Part shown: in pieces, positions 8,601 to 17,295 of the stretch | How positions within the stretch are numbered: the first letter of the stretch is position 1 | Layout of the letters: every line of letters begins with the position of its first letter | Source of the DNA: Nocardioides turkmenicus | Lineage (GTDB): Bacteria; Actinomycetota; Actinomycetes; Propionibacteriales; Nocardioidaceae | Length of the DNA stretch: 64,000 nt | Reading direction: 5' to 3' | NCBI RefSeq assembly: GCF_011045035.1 | Contig: NZ_JAALAA010000010.1 | Coordinates: 62,001-126,000 of the forward strand | The notes under the pieces: model-generated | What the model was told of the DNA's origin: nothing | The model's input: only the letters and a program-made list of their open reading frames with translations | Databases searched by the model: none | Translations under genes and position numbers: made by a program

Positions 8601-9522
8601 CCCCGCGCAGCGAGACGCGAGCCACCACGGGCCGATGGTCGCTGCCCGAGCGAGGGAGGACGCGCAGGTCCGTCACCTCGGCGCCACGCGCGAGGACGTG
8701 ATCGAGCTGCACGACGGGCAGCGCCGAGGGGAAGGTGAGCCGGAACCCGTGCTCCTCGCGCGAGACCTGCTCCGTGACGGGTTCGAGCCCGGGATCCCGC
8801 AGGTTTCCGTTGAGGTCGCCGGCCAGCAGCACCCTCGGCGCCGGGTCCTCGGCGATCCTCTCCGCCAGCAGCTCGGCGCTCCGGTTGCGGCTGCTCGCCG
8901 CGAGCCCGCGCGTCCCCAGGCGGACCGAGGGAAGGTGCGCCACGTAGACGGTCACGTCGCCCTCGGGGGTCCGTACGACCGCTCGCAGGCACCGGTCCCA
9001 GGACGCGCCGATGCCCGAGGGGCGGATGTCGACACGCGTACTCTCCGCGATCGGGTGACGCGACCAGAGCCCGACGGTGCCTTGGGTCGCGTGATGCTCG
9101 AACCTCGGCCCCAGCGCCGCCTCGTAGTGCCGGAGGTGCTCCGAGGTGACCTCCTCCAGCGCCACGATGTCGGGGTCCTCGGCCAGCAGCGACTCGACGG
9201 CGCCGCCGACGTCGTGGTTGTCGTCGGCGACGTTGTGCTGCACGACCGTGAGGTCGTACGCCGCAGGCTCGGCAGGCAGCAGCTGCGGGCCGAACACCCC
9301 CACCCAGGCGGCGAGCGGAGCCAGCGCGAGGAGCGCGGCGATGGCCGATCGGCGTAGCGCTGCCGCGAGGACCAGCAGCGGAACCGCGACGACGAGCCAG
9401 GGCAGGAACGTCGCCACCAGGGAGCCCAGGTTTCCCCAGCGGTTCGGCACCAGGTCGTGCAGCCCGATGACCAGGGCGAGCAGCACCGCCGTGAGCGCGA
9501 GCAGCCTCCCCCGTCGCCACAT
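8587..9522 (-). CDS. Endonuclease/exonuclease/phosphatase-fold protein with N-terminal membrane segments
   Basis: 311 residues. The N-terminal quarter has two to three hydrophobic helices (LLALTAVLLALVIGLHDLV; VATFLPWLVVAVPLLVLAAA). The rest is an EEP domain with the family motifs VVQHNVADDN, EEVT, HLP, LLAGDLNGN and SGSDHRPV, which supply metal and phosphate ligands. Such membrane-anchored EEP proteins face outward and are often annotated as endonuclease or vancomycin-resistance (VanJ-like) proteins; the substrate is unknown. The ATG at 9522 is preferred because GGAGGG lies just upstream; longer forms start at 9621. Confidence 0.85.
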   Translation of the reverse strand: MWRRGRLLALTAVLLALVIGLHDLVPNRWGNLGSLVATFLPWLVVAVPLLVLAAALRRSAIAALLALAPLAAWVGVFGPQLLPAEPAAYDLTVVQHNVADDNHDVGGAVESLLAEDPDIVALEEVTSEHLRHYEAALGPRFEHHATQGTVGLWSRHPIAESTRVDIRPSGIGASWDRCLRAVVRTPEGDVTVYVAHLPSVRLGTRGLAASSRNRSAELLAERIAEDPAPRVLLAGDLNGNLRDPGLEPVTEQVSREEHGFRLTFPSALPVVQLDHVLARGAEVTDLRVLPRSGSDHRPVVARVSLRGVSGR

Positions 9523-9629
9523 CGAGCCCTCCGCGTTCACGAACAGCGACCCTAACAACCGGCCATGGCCGTGTAGAGAACGGTGGGCCGGCCTCGTTCT
9601 CCTCACACAGACACCCGACACCCACGAGG

Positions 9630-10079
9630 ATGAGAGTCATGACACAGCTGTTGCGGTTCGACCACATCGGCGTCACCGTCGCCGACATCGACAGGGCCAC
9701 CGAGTTCTTCGTCGGCCTCGGCCTGGAGGTCGAGGGACGTACGTTCGTCGAGGGCGAGTTCCTCGACACGGTCTGCGCGATACCCGGCGCCCGCTGCGAG
9801 GTGGTCATGCTGCGCCCGCCGGGCGGCGGCACCGCGCTCGAGCTCGCCCGCTTCGTACGTCCCGACCACGTGCCCGGCTCACCCGAGGCGATGGCCAACG
9901 AGCTGGGCCTGCGCAACGTCTGCTTCGAGGTCGACGACCTGGACGCGGTCCTCGAGCGGGTGGCCGCCGACGGCTACGGCCTCGTCGGAGGCGTCGGCGT
10001 CTACGAGGGCGTGGTTCGGATGGCGTACGTCCGCGGGCCGGAGGGCATCGTGATCTCGCTCAGCGACCGTATCGGCTGA
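9630..10079 (+). CDS. VOC (glyoxalase/bleomycin resistance) family protein
   Basis: 149-residue single VOC-fold protein: FDHIGVTVADIDRATEFFVG at the start, VCFEVDDLDAVLERV in the middle and YVRGPEGIVISLSD at the end. These are the paired beta-alpha-beta-beta-beta modules with metal ligands His and Glu. The family includes lyases, dioxygenases and drug-binding proteins, so no reaction is assigned. A second ATG at 9639, about 10 bases after GAGG, is a good alternative start. It is followed by the leader and coding sequence of an EamA transporter. Confidence 0.85.
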   Translation: MRVMTQLLRFDHIGVTVADIDRATEFFVGLGLEVEGRTFVEGEFLDTVCAIPGARCEVVMLRPPGGGTALELARFVRPDHVPGSPEAMANELGLRNVCFEVDDLDAVLERVAADGYGLVGGVGVYEGVVRMAYVRGPEGIVISLSDRIG

Positions 10080-10141
10080 CCCGGCGCACAGGCTCGAAAC
10101 TGCCAGGCGGGAGGGCTCGGGCCTGTGGCAGACTTCGGGCC

Positions 10142-10186
10142 ATGACTTCGAAGCACCTCGGTCTGCTTCCGCCGCCGGTCGCCTGA
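10142..10186 (+). CDS. Candidate 14-residue leader peptide upstream of EamA transporter
   Basis: Short reading frame MTSKHLGLLPPPVA ending in TGA, about 100 bases before the transporter start. Its three consecutive prolines are a known ribosome-stalling context that depends on EF-P. A hairpin (10175-10190) overlaps its stop codon, and a second hairpin further on covers the transporter ribosome-binding site. The peptide has no strong ribosome-binding site of its own, so translation is inferred rather than shown. Confidence 0.5.
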   Translation: MTSKHLGLLPPPVA

Positions 10187-10236
10187 CCGGAGCGGCCTCG
10201 CCGACCTGCCTGAGTGCGGGATCGGCTCTCTTCGGC

Positions 10237-10280
10237 GTGCTCCAGACGCTGCCCATCTCGTCCTGTCGAACCTGGAGCAC
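10237..10280 (+). promoter_or_regulatory. Hairpin sequestering the ribosome-binding site of the EamA gene
   Basis: GTGCTCCAG (10237-10245) and CTGGAGCAC (10272-10280) are perfect 9-base inverted repeats. The right arm contains GGAG, the only ribosome-binding site before the ATG at 10288. Sequence GAAGCAC inside the leader peptide (10150-10156) could pair with the left arm instead. This is the layout of a translational attenuator. Confidence 0.55.
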
Positions 10281-10287
10281 CTCTTCG

Positions 10288-11154
10288 ATGTCTTCGTTCT
10301 CCGCCCGTCTCGGGCTCGTTCAGATCTGCCTCGCCGGAGTCCTGTGGGGCACCGGTGGCCTCGTCCTTCAGATCGTCCGCTCGATCACGCCGCTGTCGGT
10401 GCTCACGGTGAGCGCCTACCGGATGCTGATCGCCACGGTCGCTCTGCTCGCCGTCCTCGCCGTCGTCGGCCGCCTGCGCGACCTTCACCTCGATGCTCGC
10501 ACGGTGGTCGTCGGCGCCGCGACCGGCCTCTACCAGGCGCTCTACTTCGCCTCCGTGGTCGCCGTCGGGGTGACGGTGTCCACCGTCGTCAGCCTGGGGA
10601 TCGCTCCGGTGATCCTGCTCGTCGGTGAGGCGATCGCGGCCCGACAGCTACCGACCCGCCGACAGCTCGTGGTGCTGGCGACCGCGCTGACCGGGCTGGT
10701 CCTGGCCTCCGTCTACGCCGGCAGCGGGGCCGGAGGCGACCGGCCGGTGATCGGCGTGCTGCTCGCGATCGCCTCCGGCTCTGCGTACGCGCTCACCACG
10801 GCCGTCGGACGCCCGCTCGCCCAGCAGCGCAGCCCGCTGCTGGTGACGGCCGGCGCGACCGGGGTCGGGGCCGTCGTCCTGGTTCCGTTGGCACTGCTCG
10901 GCAGCGGACCGCTCGTCTCGTCCTCGGCGACGGTGTGGGCCTGGCTGGTCTACCTGGGCGTGGCGACGATGGCCCTGGCGTACGGGCTGCTCTACGCCGG
11001 GCTGCGGACCACCCGCAGCAGCGCGGCCACGGTGGCGAGCCTGATGGAGCCGGTCGCGGCCGCGCTCGCCGCCGCGGCGGTCCTCGGCGAGCGCCTCGCG
11101 GCACCGGCAGTGGCCGGGGTCGCGCTGATCCTGGTCGCGATCTCCGGCCTCTGA
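10288..11154 (+). CDS. EamA/DMT family transporter
   Basis: Drug/metabolite-type exporter of the inner membrane, about 288 residues with ten predicted helices arranged as two EamA repeats. The first repeat holds LVQICLAGVLWGTGGLVLQI and the second VIGVLLAIASGSAYALTTAV. Family members export amino acids, their analogues or other small molecules. The start at 10288 is chosen because GGAG lies about 10 bases upstream and the protein then begins at the first helix; an in-frame GTG at 10237 would add 17 residues. The upstream leader peptide and hairpin suggest induction by an effect on translation. Confidence 0.85.
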   Translation: MSSFSARLGLVQICLAGVLWGTGGLVLQIVRSITPLSVLTVSAYRMLIATVALLAVLAVVGRLRDLHLDARTVVVGAATGLYQALYFASVVAVGVTVSTVVSLGIAPVILLVGEAIAARQLPTRRQLVVLATALTGLVLASVYAGSGAGGDRPVIGVLLAIASGSAYALTTAVGRPLAQQRSPLLVTAGATGVGAVVLVPLALLGSGPLVSSSATVWAWLVYLGVATMALAYGLLYAGLRTTRSSAATVASLMEPVAAALAAAAVLGERLAAPAVAGVALILVAISGL

Positions 11155-11171
11155 TCGGCCAGGCACGAACC

Positions 11172-11211
11172 AAGCCGGGGAGTCTCAGGCGCTGCTGAAA
11201 CTCCCCGGCTT
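11172..11211. terminator. Bidirectional terminator between eamA and prcA
   Basis: AAGCCGGGGAGT (11172-11183) and ACTCCCCGGCTT (11200-11211) form a perfect 12-bp stem between two convergent genes. The loop region adds further pairing (CTCAG/CTGA). Confidence 0.85.
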
Positions 11212-11224
11212 CTGGTTTCTGGTG

Positions 11225-12067
11225 TCAGTCCAGCGGCGGGGCGATCGGCGGCTCGCCGTCGTCGTCAGCCGGAGGAGCCAGCGGGGCCTCCTCGGCGGGC
11301 TTCTCCGCCGGCTTCTCTGCCGGCGGCTCGACAGCGGCCGGGGCGGCCGCCCCCACCTCGGGCTTCGCGGTCGAGGAGCCCAGGATCTCGACCAGCGTCG
11401 CCGGCCGGATCCGGCGGAACTTGCGCGGCTGGGTGCGGGTGCGGTCGAGGACCGCGACCTCGAGGTTCTTCGCCTCGATCTCCCGATCCTCGGTCTCCGT
11501 GTGACCGAGGGCGGCGACGGCGAGCTTGATCGCATTCTCGAGCGTGGCGCCCTCGGTGTAGCGCTCCTTCAGGTAGCCACCGACCGCCTCAGCCGCACCA
11601 CCGATGGCGGCGAAGCCGTGCTCGTCGACGACCTGACCGTCGTAGGTGAGCCGGTAGAGCTGGTCGTCCGCCGCGGTGTCACCGATCTCGCCGACGAACA
11701 GCTCGACCTCGTAGGGCTTCTCCCCGCCCGAGGAGAAGATCGTGCCGAGGGTCTGGGCATAGGCGTTGGCCAGACCCCGACCGGTGACGTCACGCCGGTC
11801 GTAGGCGTAGCCGCGCATGTCGGCCAACCGGACGCCCGCGATGCGAAGGTTCTCGAACTCGTTGTAGCGCCCGACCGCGGCGAAGGCGATCCGGTCGTAG
11901 ATCTCGCTGACCTTGTGCAGCGCCGCCGAGGGGTTCTCGGAGGCGAACACGATGCCGTCGGCGTACTGCAGCGAGACCAGAGCCCGGCCGCGGGAGATGC
12001 CCTTGCGCGCGAAGTCCGCGCGGTCGCGCATCAGCTGCTCGGGACTGACATAGAACGGCGTGCTCAT
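11225..12067 (-). CDS. prcA: Proteasome subunit alpha PrcA
   Basis: Alpha subunit that forms the outer, gating rings of the actinobacterial 20S proteasome. The 280 residues start [20 protein letters not shown], with the gate-forming N-terminus and [13 protein letters not shown]. They end in a long acidic, Pro/Ala-rich tail typical of high-GC actinobacteria. There is no catalytic threonine. It lies 67 bases after prcB on the same strand and is followed by a bidirectional terminator, so it closes the dop-pup-prcB-prcA unit. Confidence 0.96.
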   Translation of the reverse strand: MSTPFYVSPEQLMRDRADFARKGISRGRALVSLQYADGIVFASENPSAALHKVSEIYDRIAFAAVGRYNEFENLRIAGVRLADMRGYAYDRRDVTGRGLANAYAQTLGTIFSSGGEKPYEVELFVGEIGDTAADDQLYRLTYDGQVVDEHGFAAIGGAAEAVGGYLKERYTEGATLENAIKLAVAALGHTETEDREIEAKNLEVAVLDRTRTQPRKFRRIRPATLVEILGSSTAKPEVGAAAPAAVEPPAEKPAEKPAEEAPLAPPADDDGEPPIAPPLD

Positions 12068-12134
12068 CGGCGTCCTCGCTTCGCTGCGGGCGCCGACGAG
12101 CCCAGATCAAAACTGCACTGGATTGTTCGCATGC

Positions 12135-12971
12135 TCACTTGGCACCCTCAATCTCGGCGATGGGACCGTCGGGCCGCTGGAGCCTCCCGGCGATGACGGA
12201 CTCCGCGACAGCCGCGACCTCGGCGTCGGGCAGGGTGCGCCCGCCGTCGGCCGTGATCACGTGAACCAGCGGGAACAGCTTGCGGGACAGGTCGGGACCA
12301 CCGGTGGCCGAGTCGTCGTCGGCGGCGTCGTAGAGCGCCTGGATCAAGACCGCGACCAGGGTGTCCTCGTCGAGGTCGGGCCGGTAGAGCTTCTTCAGGG
12401 CGCCCTTGGCGAACAGGGAGCCCGAGCCCACGCCGGAGTATCCGGTCTGCTCGTAGCGGCCGCCGGTCGGGTCGTACCCATAGATCTTGCCGACGCCCGC
12501 GTCGGGGTCGAACCCGACGAAGAGCGGCACCACGACCAGGCCCTGCATGGCCATCGCGAGGTTGCCGCGCACGAGCGCCGAGAGCCGGCTGGCCTTGCCC
12601 TCGATCGAGAGCGTGGTGCCCTCGATCTTCTCGTAGTGCTCCAGCTCGGTCTGGAAGAGCTTGACCAGCTCGACCGCGAGCCCTGCGGAGCCAGCGATGC
12701 CGACCGCGGAGTATTCGTCGGCCGGGAAGACCTTGCGCATGTCGCGCTCGGCGATCAGGTTGCCCTGGGTCGCGCGCCGGTCACCGGCGATGATCACGCC
12801 GCCGGGGAAGGTGGCCGCGACGATCGTGGTGCCGTGCGGGGCGAGGTCGCCGAGGTTGCCGGGGGCGGCGTTGTGTCCCGGGAGCAGCTCAGGTGACTGC
12901 GCCGTCAGGAAATCGGCAAAGGACGAGGTGCCCGGCGTCATGTAGGCCGCCGGGATGCGGGACTCCGACAT
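12135..12971 (-). CDS. prcB: Proteasome subunit beta PrcB
   Basis: Catalytic subunit of the 20S proteasome. The 278-residue precursor has a propeptide of about 47 residues ending in HG, followed by [11 protein letters not shown]; autocleavage would expose Thr48 as the active nucleophile. Further conserved parts are GDRRAT, with Lys at MRKVF, and the [11 protein letters not shown] region. The gene begins 3 bases after the pup stop, so pup and prcB are tightly coupled. Confidence 0.97.
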   Translation of the reverse strand: MSESRIPAAYMTPGTSSFADFLTAQSPELLPGHNAAPGNLGDLAPHGTTIVAATFPGGVIIAGDRRATQGNLIAERDMRKVFPADEYSAVGIAGSAGLAVELVKLFQTELEHYEKIEGTTLSIEGKASRLSALVRGNLAMAMQGLVVVPLFVGFDPDAGVGKIYGYDPTGGRYEQTGYSGVGSGSLFAKGALKKLYRPDLDEDTLVAVLIQALYDAADDDSATGGPDLSRKLFPLVHVITADGGRTLPDAEVAAVAESVIAGRLQRPDGPIAEIEGAK

Positions 12972-12974
12972 CTA

Positions 12975-13172
12975 CTACTGCCCGCCCTTCTGGATGAAGG
13001 ACTTCACGAAGTCCTCGGCGTTGGTCTCCAGGACGTCGTCGATCTCGTCCAGGATGTCGTCGACGTCGGAGTCCAGCGCTTCCTTGCGCTCGTTGACGTC
13101 GGTCTCGGGCGCGGTCTCGACGGCCTCCTCGGTCTCGGAGGACTTCTTCGGCTGCTTCTGCTCCTGTGCCAT
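12975..13172 (-). CDS. pup: Prokaryotic ubiquitin-like protein Pup
   Basis: 65-residue, intrinsically disordered and acidic protein tag. Its C-terminal half (VDDILDEIDDVLETNAEDFV, then KSFIQKGGQ) is the part that binds the Arc coiled coil and PafA/Dop. It ends in Gly-Gly-Gln, so Dop must deamidate the last residue to Glu before PafA can use it. Its position between dop and prcB is the conserved arrangement. Confidence 0.97.
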   Translation of the reverse strand: MAQEQKQPKKSSETEEAVETAPETDVNERKEALDSDVDDILDEIDDVLETNAEDFVKSFIQKGGQ

Positions 13173-13279
13173 GGCTCCAACCTATCCACTAGGACCGACA
13201 AACCTGAGGCAACATTGCACGATTTCGCTGAGGGAGGAAGACGTACGTTCGAACAGGCCGTCCTCCGGCACGGTGATGT

Positions 13280-14791
13280 TCAGGAACCGGTGAGCCGGTT
13301 GAACAGGTCCATCGCGGTGTCCGAGGAGTCGAGCAGGCCGCCGACGTGCTTCTTCGTGCCTCGCAGCGGGTCGATGGTCGGCACCCGCTGCAGCGACTCA
13401 CGTCCGGGCAGGTCGAAGATGACCGAGTCCCAGCTGGCCGCGGCGACGTTCTCGGAGTACTTCTCGAGGCAGCGGCCGCGGAAGTAGGCGCGGGTGTCGG
13501 TGGGCGGGTCGTGCATCGCCTTCTCGATCAGGTCGTCGGTGAGCAGGCGCTCGATCCGCCCGGCGCGGACCAGACGGTGGTAGAGGCCCTTCTCGGGGCG
13601 GATGTCGGCGTACTGCAGGTCGATCAGGTGGAGCTTGGGGTCGTCCCACTCCAGGCCGTCGCGGTCGCGGTAACCGAGCAGGAGCTTGTATTTCGCCACC
13701 CAGTCGAGCTCGGTGGCGCACTCCATCGGGTCGCGCTCGAGCCGGTCGAGAACCGACTCCCAACGCTCGAGCACGTCCTTGGTCTGATGGTCCGCGTCGG
13801 AGCCGTAGCGTTCCTCGACGAACTTCTTGGCCAGGTCCAGATACTCCATCTGGAGCTGGACGCCGGTCAGCTTGCGGCCGTCCTTGAGCGTGATCAGGGT
13901 CTTCAGGGTCGGGTCGTGGGAGACCGCGCGCAGGGCCGAGACCGGGCCGTCGACGCTGAGATCGCGGGTGATGTAGCCGTCCTCGATCATGGCGAGCACC
14001 AGCGACGTACTCCCGACCTTGAGGTAGGTCGAGACCTCGGCCAGGTTGGCGTCGCCGAGGATCACGTGGAGGCGGCGGTATTTCTCCGGGTCGGCGTGGG
14101 GCTCGTCGCGGGTGTTGATGATCGGCCGCTTGAGCGTCGTCTCCAGCCCGACCTCGACCTCGAAGAAGTCGGCGCGCTGGGAGATCTGGAAGCCGTGCTT
14201 GGGGCGCTCCTGGCCGATCCCGACCCGCCCGGCGCCGGCGAAGACCTGCCGGGAGACGAAGAACGGGGTCAGGTGCTTGACGATGTCGGCGAACGCGGTG
14301 CTCCGGCGCATGAGGTAGTTCTCGTGCGCGCCGTAGGAGACGCCCTTGTTATCGGTGTTGTTCTTGTAGAGGTGGATCTGCGGGTTGCCCGGCAGCCGCG
14401 CGGCCGCGCGGGAGGCGTCGAGCATCACCTGCTCGCCGGCCTTGTCCCAGCGCACCGCGTCGAGCGGGTTGGTCACCTCGGGGCAGGAGAACTCCGGGTG
14501 GGCGTGGTCGACGTAGAGCCGGGCACCGTTGGTGAGGATCACGTTGGCGAGGCCCAGATCCTCGTCGGTGAGCTGGCTCGGATCGGCCACCTGCCGCGAC
14601 ATGTCGAAGCCGCGGGCGTCGCGCAGCGGCGACTCCTCCTCGAAGTCCCAGCGTGCTCTCCTCGCCTTCAGGGTCGAGGATGCGTACGCGTTGACGACCT
14701 GGCTCGAGGCCACCATCGGGTTGGCCTGAGGCTGTCCGGCCACGGAAATTCCGTATTCGACCTCCGTGCCCATCACCCGTCGTACGCTCAT
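13280..14791 (-). CDS. dop: Pup deamidase/depupylase Dop
   Basis: Homologue of PafA that deamidates the C-terminal Gln of Pup and also removes Pup from tagged proteins. The 503 residues begin [20 protein letters not shown] and include [15 protein letters not shown], covering the Dop-specific loop region absent from PafA. They also carry [16 protein letters not shown] and [20 protein letters not shown]. The start at 14791 fits the family; a longer frame to 14944 lacks homology. An inverted repeat lies just upstream. It begins the dop-pup-prcB-prcA run. Confidence 0.96.
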   Translation of the reverse strand: MSVRRVMGTEVEYGISVAGQPQANPMVASSQVVNAYASSTLKARRARWDFEEESPLRDARGFDMSRQVADPSQLTDEDLGLANVILTNGARLYVDHAHPEFSCPEVTNPLDAVRWDKAGEQVMLDASRAAARLPGNPQIHLYKNNTDNKGVSYGAHENYLMRRSTAFADIVKHLTPFFVSRQVFAGAGRVGIGQERPKHGFQISQRADFFEVEVGLETTLKRPIINTRDEPHADPEKYRRLHVILGDANLAEVSTYLKVGSTSLVLAMIEDGYITRDLSVDGPVSALRAVSHDPTLKTLITLKDGRKLTGVQLQMEYLDLAKKFVEERYGSDADHQTKDVLERWESVLDRLERDPMECATELDWVAKYKLLLGYRDRDGLEWDDPKLHLIDLQYADIRPEKGLYHRLVRAGRIERLLTDDLIEKAMHDPPTDTRAYFRGRCLEKYSENVAAASWDSVIFDLPGRESLQRVPTIDPLRGTKKHVGGLLDSSDTAMDLFNRLTGS

Positions 14792-14809
14792 GCCTGCAAG
14801 GCTACCGGC

Positions 14810-14829
14810 CACGTGCGCGAAGGCACGTG
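14810..14829. promoter_or_regulatory. Inverted repeat upstream of dop
   Basis: CACGTGC and GCACGTG are perfect 7-base arms with a 6-base spacer, 19-38 bases before the dop start and between dop and a divergent acetyltransferase gene. It could be an operator or a leader hairpin; nothing in the sequence decides. Confidence 0.35.
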
Positions 14830-14958
14830 AGCATCCACACGCCACGCTGAGGTTGCCCGAGGTTGTTCGGCTGGGCGGCACCGGGAGGAGACCGTTCGTG
14901 AAGGGCTGTGCGCCGGGTCCACGTCGGCGACGGGGGCGGGTCATGGTGAGGTTGGGTC

Positions 14959-15585
14959 ATGGGCACTCCTGAGATCCGGCGGGCCACCGCCGACGACCTC
15001 GACGACCTGTTCTCGATCTGCCTGCTGACCGGGGCGTCGGGTGAGGACGCCACCGAGTTCTACGACGACCCGCGGCTGCCGGGGAACATCTACGCCGCCC
15101 CCTACATCGTGCTGCGTCTGGGCCTCGGTTTCGTGGCGGTCGACTCCGAGGGCGTGGTGGGCTACGTCGTCGGCACCCCGTTCACGCGTGCCTTCGAGAA
15201 GGAGTGCGAGGAGGACTGGTGGCCCGCGCTTCGCGTGGTCAACCCCGACCCGGGTCCCGACTTCGACCGCAACGACTGGAACGCGCGCCTGCGGTCCCTG
15301 ATCCACCGACCGGTGCGGACGCCCGGAGAGCTGCTGAGCGAGTTCCCGGCGCACCTGCACATCAACCTGCTCCCCCGCGCCCAGGGCCAAGGCGTCGGCA
15401 AGGAGCTGATCGGGATGATGCTCGGCTCCTTCCACGTCGCGGGCGTTCGCGGCGCACACCTCGGCGTCAGCACCGCCAACACCCGGGCGATCGGGTTCTA
15501 CCGGCGCATCGGGTTCACGACCATCGCCGAAACTGATGACACGCTGCTCCTCGGTGTCCAGTGGACCGGTGAGATGGAAGAGTGA
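14959..15585 (+). CDS. GNAT family N-acetyltransferase
   Basis: 208-residue acetyl-CoA-dependent acetyltransferase. The C-terminal half has the acetyl-CoA pyrophosphate-binding motif (LPRAQGQGVGKELIGMM) and the typical end NTRAIGFYRRIGFTTI. A long insert in the middle (residues 70-120) resembles GNAT domains found with O-GlcNAcase-like proteins. The ATG at 14959 is preceded by GAGGTTGGG. It overlaps nothing and is followed 6 bases later by a methyltransferase gene, probably in one transcript. Substrate unknown. Confidence 0.85.
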   Translation: MGTPEIRRATADDLDDLFSICLLTGASGEDATEFYDDPRLPGNIYAAPYIVLRLGLGFVAVDSEGVVGYVVGTPFTRAFEKECEEDWWPALRVVNPDPGPDFDRNDWNARLRSLIHRPVRTPGELLSEFPAHLHINLLPRAQGQGVGKELIGMMLGSFHVAGVRGAHLGVSTANTRAIGFYRRIGFTTIAETDDTLLLGVQWTGEMEE

Positions 15586-15591
15586 GCTCAC

Positions 15592-16221
15592 ATGGGACTC
15601 ATGGGGATCTGGGAATCGCGGGTGGTGCCGCGGATCGTCGACCGCACCTGCGGGATGGCTCAGCTCGACCCCATGCGCAAGGAGGCCTGTGAGGGGCTCC
15701 GCGGGCGGGTCGTCGAGATCGGCTTCGGAAGCGGCAGCAACATCGGGCTCTACCCGGCCGAGGTCACCGAGATCGTCGCCGTCGAGCCGTCCGACGTCGC
15801 CTGGGAGCTCTCCGCGCCCCGGCGCTCGAGGTCGTCGGTCCCGGTGAGCCGCGTCGGCCTCGACGGCGCCCAGCTCCCTCTCGACGATGCCTCGGTCGAC
15901 ACCGGACTGGTCACCTTCTCGCTGTGCACGATCCCCAACGTCGCCGGCGCGCTCGCCGAGCTGCGCCGCGTCGTGCGCCCCGGCGGCACCCTCGGCTTCG
16001 CCGAGCACGGCCTCTCCCCCGACCCCGCGGTCGCCCGCTGGCAGCACCGCCTCGACGGCTTCCAGCAGCGTTTCTTCGGCGGCTGCCACCTCACCCGCGA
16101 CATCCCGAAACTCCTGGCCGACCAGGGATTTCAGTTCGAGCGCCTCCACCAGGACTACCTCCCCGGCCCGGCCCCCTCAAAGCCGTGGGGATACGTGTCC
16201 GCGGGGCGCGTTTCGGCGTGA
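15592..16221 (+). CDS. Class I SAM-dependent methyltransferase
   Basis: 209 residues of the Methyltransf_11 type. Motif I is VVEIGFGSGSNIGLY, the acidic end of strand 2 is VAVEPS, and motif IV is VDTGLVTFSLCTIPN, followed by LRRVVRPGGTLGFAEHG. Members modify lipids, quinones or small molecules; the C-terminal FFGGCHLTRDIPKLL pattern is typical of phospholipid- or thiol-type methyltransferases, but the substrate is not assignable. It follows the acetyltransferase gene by 6 bases. Confidence 0.85.
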   Translation: MGLMGIWESRVVPRIVDRTCGMAQLDPMRKEACEGLRGRVVEIGFGSGSNIGLYPAEVTEIVAVEPSDVAWELSAPRRSRSSVPVSRVGLDGAQLPLDDASVDTGLVTFSLCTIPNVAGALAELRRVVRPGGTLGFAEHGLSPDPAVARWQHRLDGFQQRFFGGCHLTRDIPKLLADQGFQFERLHQDYLPGPAPSKPWGYVSAGRVSA

Positions 16222-16357
16222 CGCGACGCACGTTCGCGTCACTTTGACGATACCCAGCCGCAGCGGTCAAGATTTCTACCAAGCGAATCTTCGCCGCAAC
16301 TCGGGACCAGCGAACCCGGGCCACCGCATGCACGTTTGAGAAAGCCTTCGCACCCTC

Positions 16358-16609
16358 GTGACCGATCTCTGGTCCTATGCCTTGACCCTTCTCGGAGTCG
16401 CCGGAACGGCGCTCGTCGGCAGGAAGGTCTGGTGGGCGCAGCACTTCCTGCTCATCACCCAGATCCCCTGGACCGCCTTTGCCCTCGCCACAGGGCAGTT
16501 CGGCTTCCTGCTCGGCGTGGTCCTCAACTCCGCCATCTACGTGTCCAGCGCACGTGAGTGGCAGCAGCAGCGACCTCAGCGCACCCCGGCTCCCACCACG
16601 GCGCCCTGA
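16358..16609 (+). CDS. Small membrane protein of unknown function
   Basis: 83 residues with three hydrophobic stretches (YALTLLGVAGTALVG; HFLLITQIPWTAFALATG; FGFLLGVVLNSAIYVSSA) and a polar, Pro-rich tail. It starts at GTG with no clear ribosome-binding site. The pattern resembles small proteins often found in actinophages, but no phage genes are nearby. Coding is supported by the hydrophobic periodicity and by the lack of a better frame; no function is proposed. Confidence 0.5.
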   Translation: MTDLWSYALTLLGVAGTALVGRKVWWAQHFLLITQIPWTAFALATGQFGFLLGVVLNSAIYVSSAREWQQQRPQRTPAPTTAP

Positions 16610-16645
16610 AGGTCGCTCGGTCGGGCTGTCAGTTCGACCCCCGCA

Positions 16646-16987
16646 TCAGCGCTTGCGCGTACGCAGCGCGTGGGCGACGTTGACGCCGACGATGCCGACC
16701 CAGGAGACGACCAGCGCGCCGAGGTTGTCGGTCACGCCGAGGGTGATGCTGATCGGGATGCCGGCGACGGCCGAGCCGGCGCCGAGGACGAACTGAAAGA
16801 CCGAGGTGCGCGACTCGTTGCGCTCGGCCAGGGTGCGGGCGGCGGCGGTGGCACCGACGCGCTCCTGGACCGTCTTCTCGATGCGGTCGGCGAAGCCGGC
16901 GACCAGCTCTGCGTCGAACGCATCCCCCAGCTCATGGCGGGTCTCCAACCCTGCCTCGATGTCCTTGCGTCCCATCTCGTCTGCCAC
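16646..16987 (-). CDS. Hypothetical membrane protein
   Basis: About 113 residues. A charged N-terminal half (MGRKDIEAGLETRHELGDAF and on) is followed by two transmembrane segments (VFQFVLGAGSAVAGIPISIT; ALVVSWVGIVGVNVAHAL) and a basic end RTRKR. The GTG at 16987 is preferred because AAGG lies 9 bases upstream; longer frames run into non-conserved sequence. It follows a 40-codon membrane-protein gene by 18 bases on the same strand, so the two are probably co-transcribed. Function unknown. Confidence 0.65.
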   Translation of the reverse strand: MADEMGRKDIEAGLETRHELGDAFDAELVAGFADRIEKTVQERVGATAAARTLAERNESRTSVFQFVLGAGSAVAGIPISITLGVTDNLGALVVSWVGIVGVNVAHALRTRKR

Positions 16988-17006
16988 GTCGTTCAACCTT
17001 AGGTGA

Positions 17007-17129
17007 TCAGAAGCTGGGGTCCGTGCCACCCGGCTTGACTCGACCGGAGAGCGCCCAGACCAGGGCCACAACGGCGACTACGACGACGAGTGCCGCTGCT
17101 CCAGCCAGGACCAACAACCACGCTGCCAC
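17007..17129 (-). CDS. 40-residue single-pass membrane peptide
   Basis: Very short frame reading MAAWLLVLAGAAALVVVVAV followed by VALVWALSGRVKPGGTDPSF, with GTG as start and GGAGAG directly upstream. It is one long transmembrane helix with a short basic tail. Only 18 bases separate its stop from the start of the next membrane-protein gene. The ribosome-binding site and hydrophobic composition support it; no family is recognised. Confidence 0.5.
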   Translation of the reverse strand: MAAWLLVLAGAAALVVVVAVVALVWALSGRVKPGGTDPSF

Positions 17130-17295
17130 GTCTCTCCGTCCACCCCGCGCGGGCGACCCCCGCGAATATCCGAAGATTAACGCCGCGGCCCCACCCGCGC
17201 AGCCGAAATGACGTCAGGCATCGAGGACGAACGAGCCGATGAGTTGAGTACGTGGGCTCACGCGCCGCTCCCCCGCGAAGCGCTGCAATGGGCAC

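Noticed and set aside
16358..16609. Prophage remnant (small holin-like protein)
   Set aside because: No other phage gene is nearby, and three hydrophobic segments alone do not support it.
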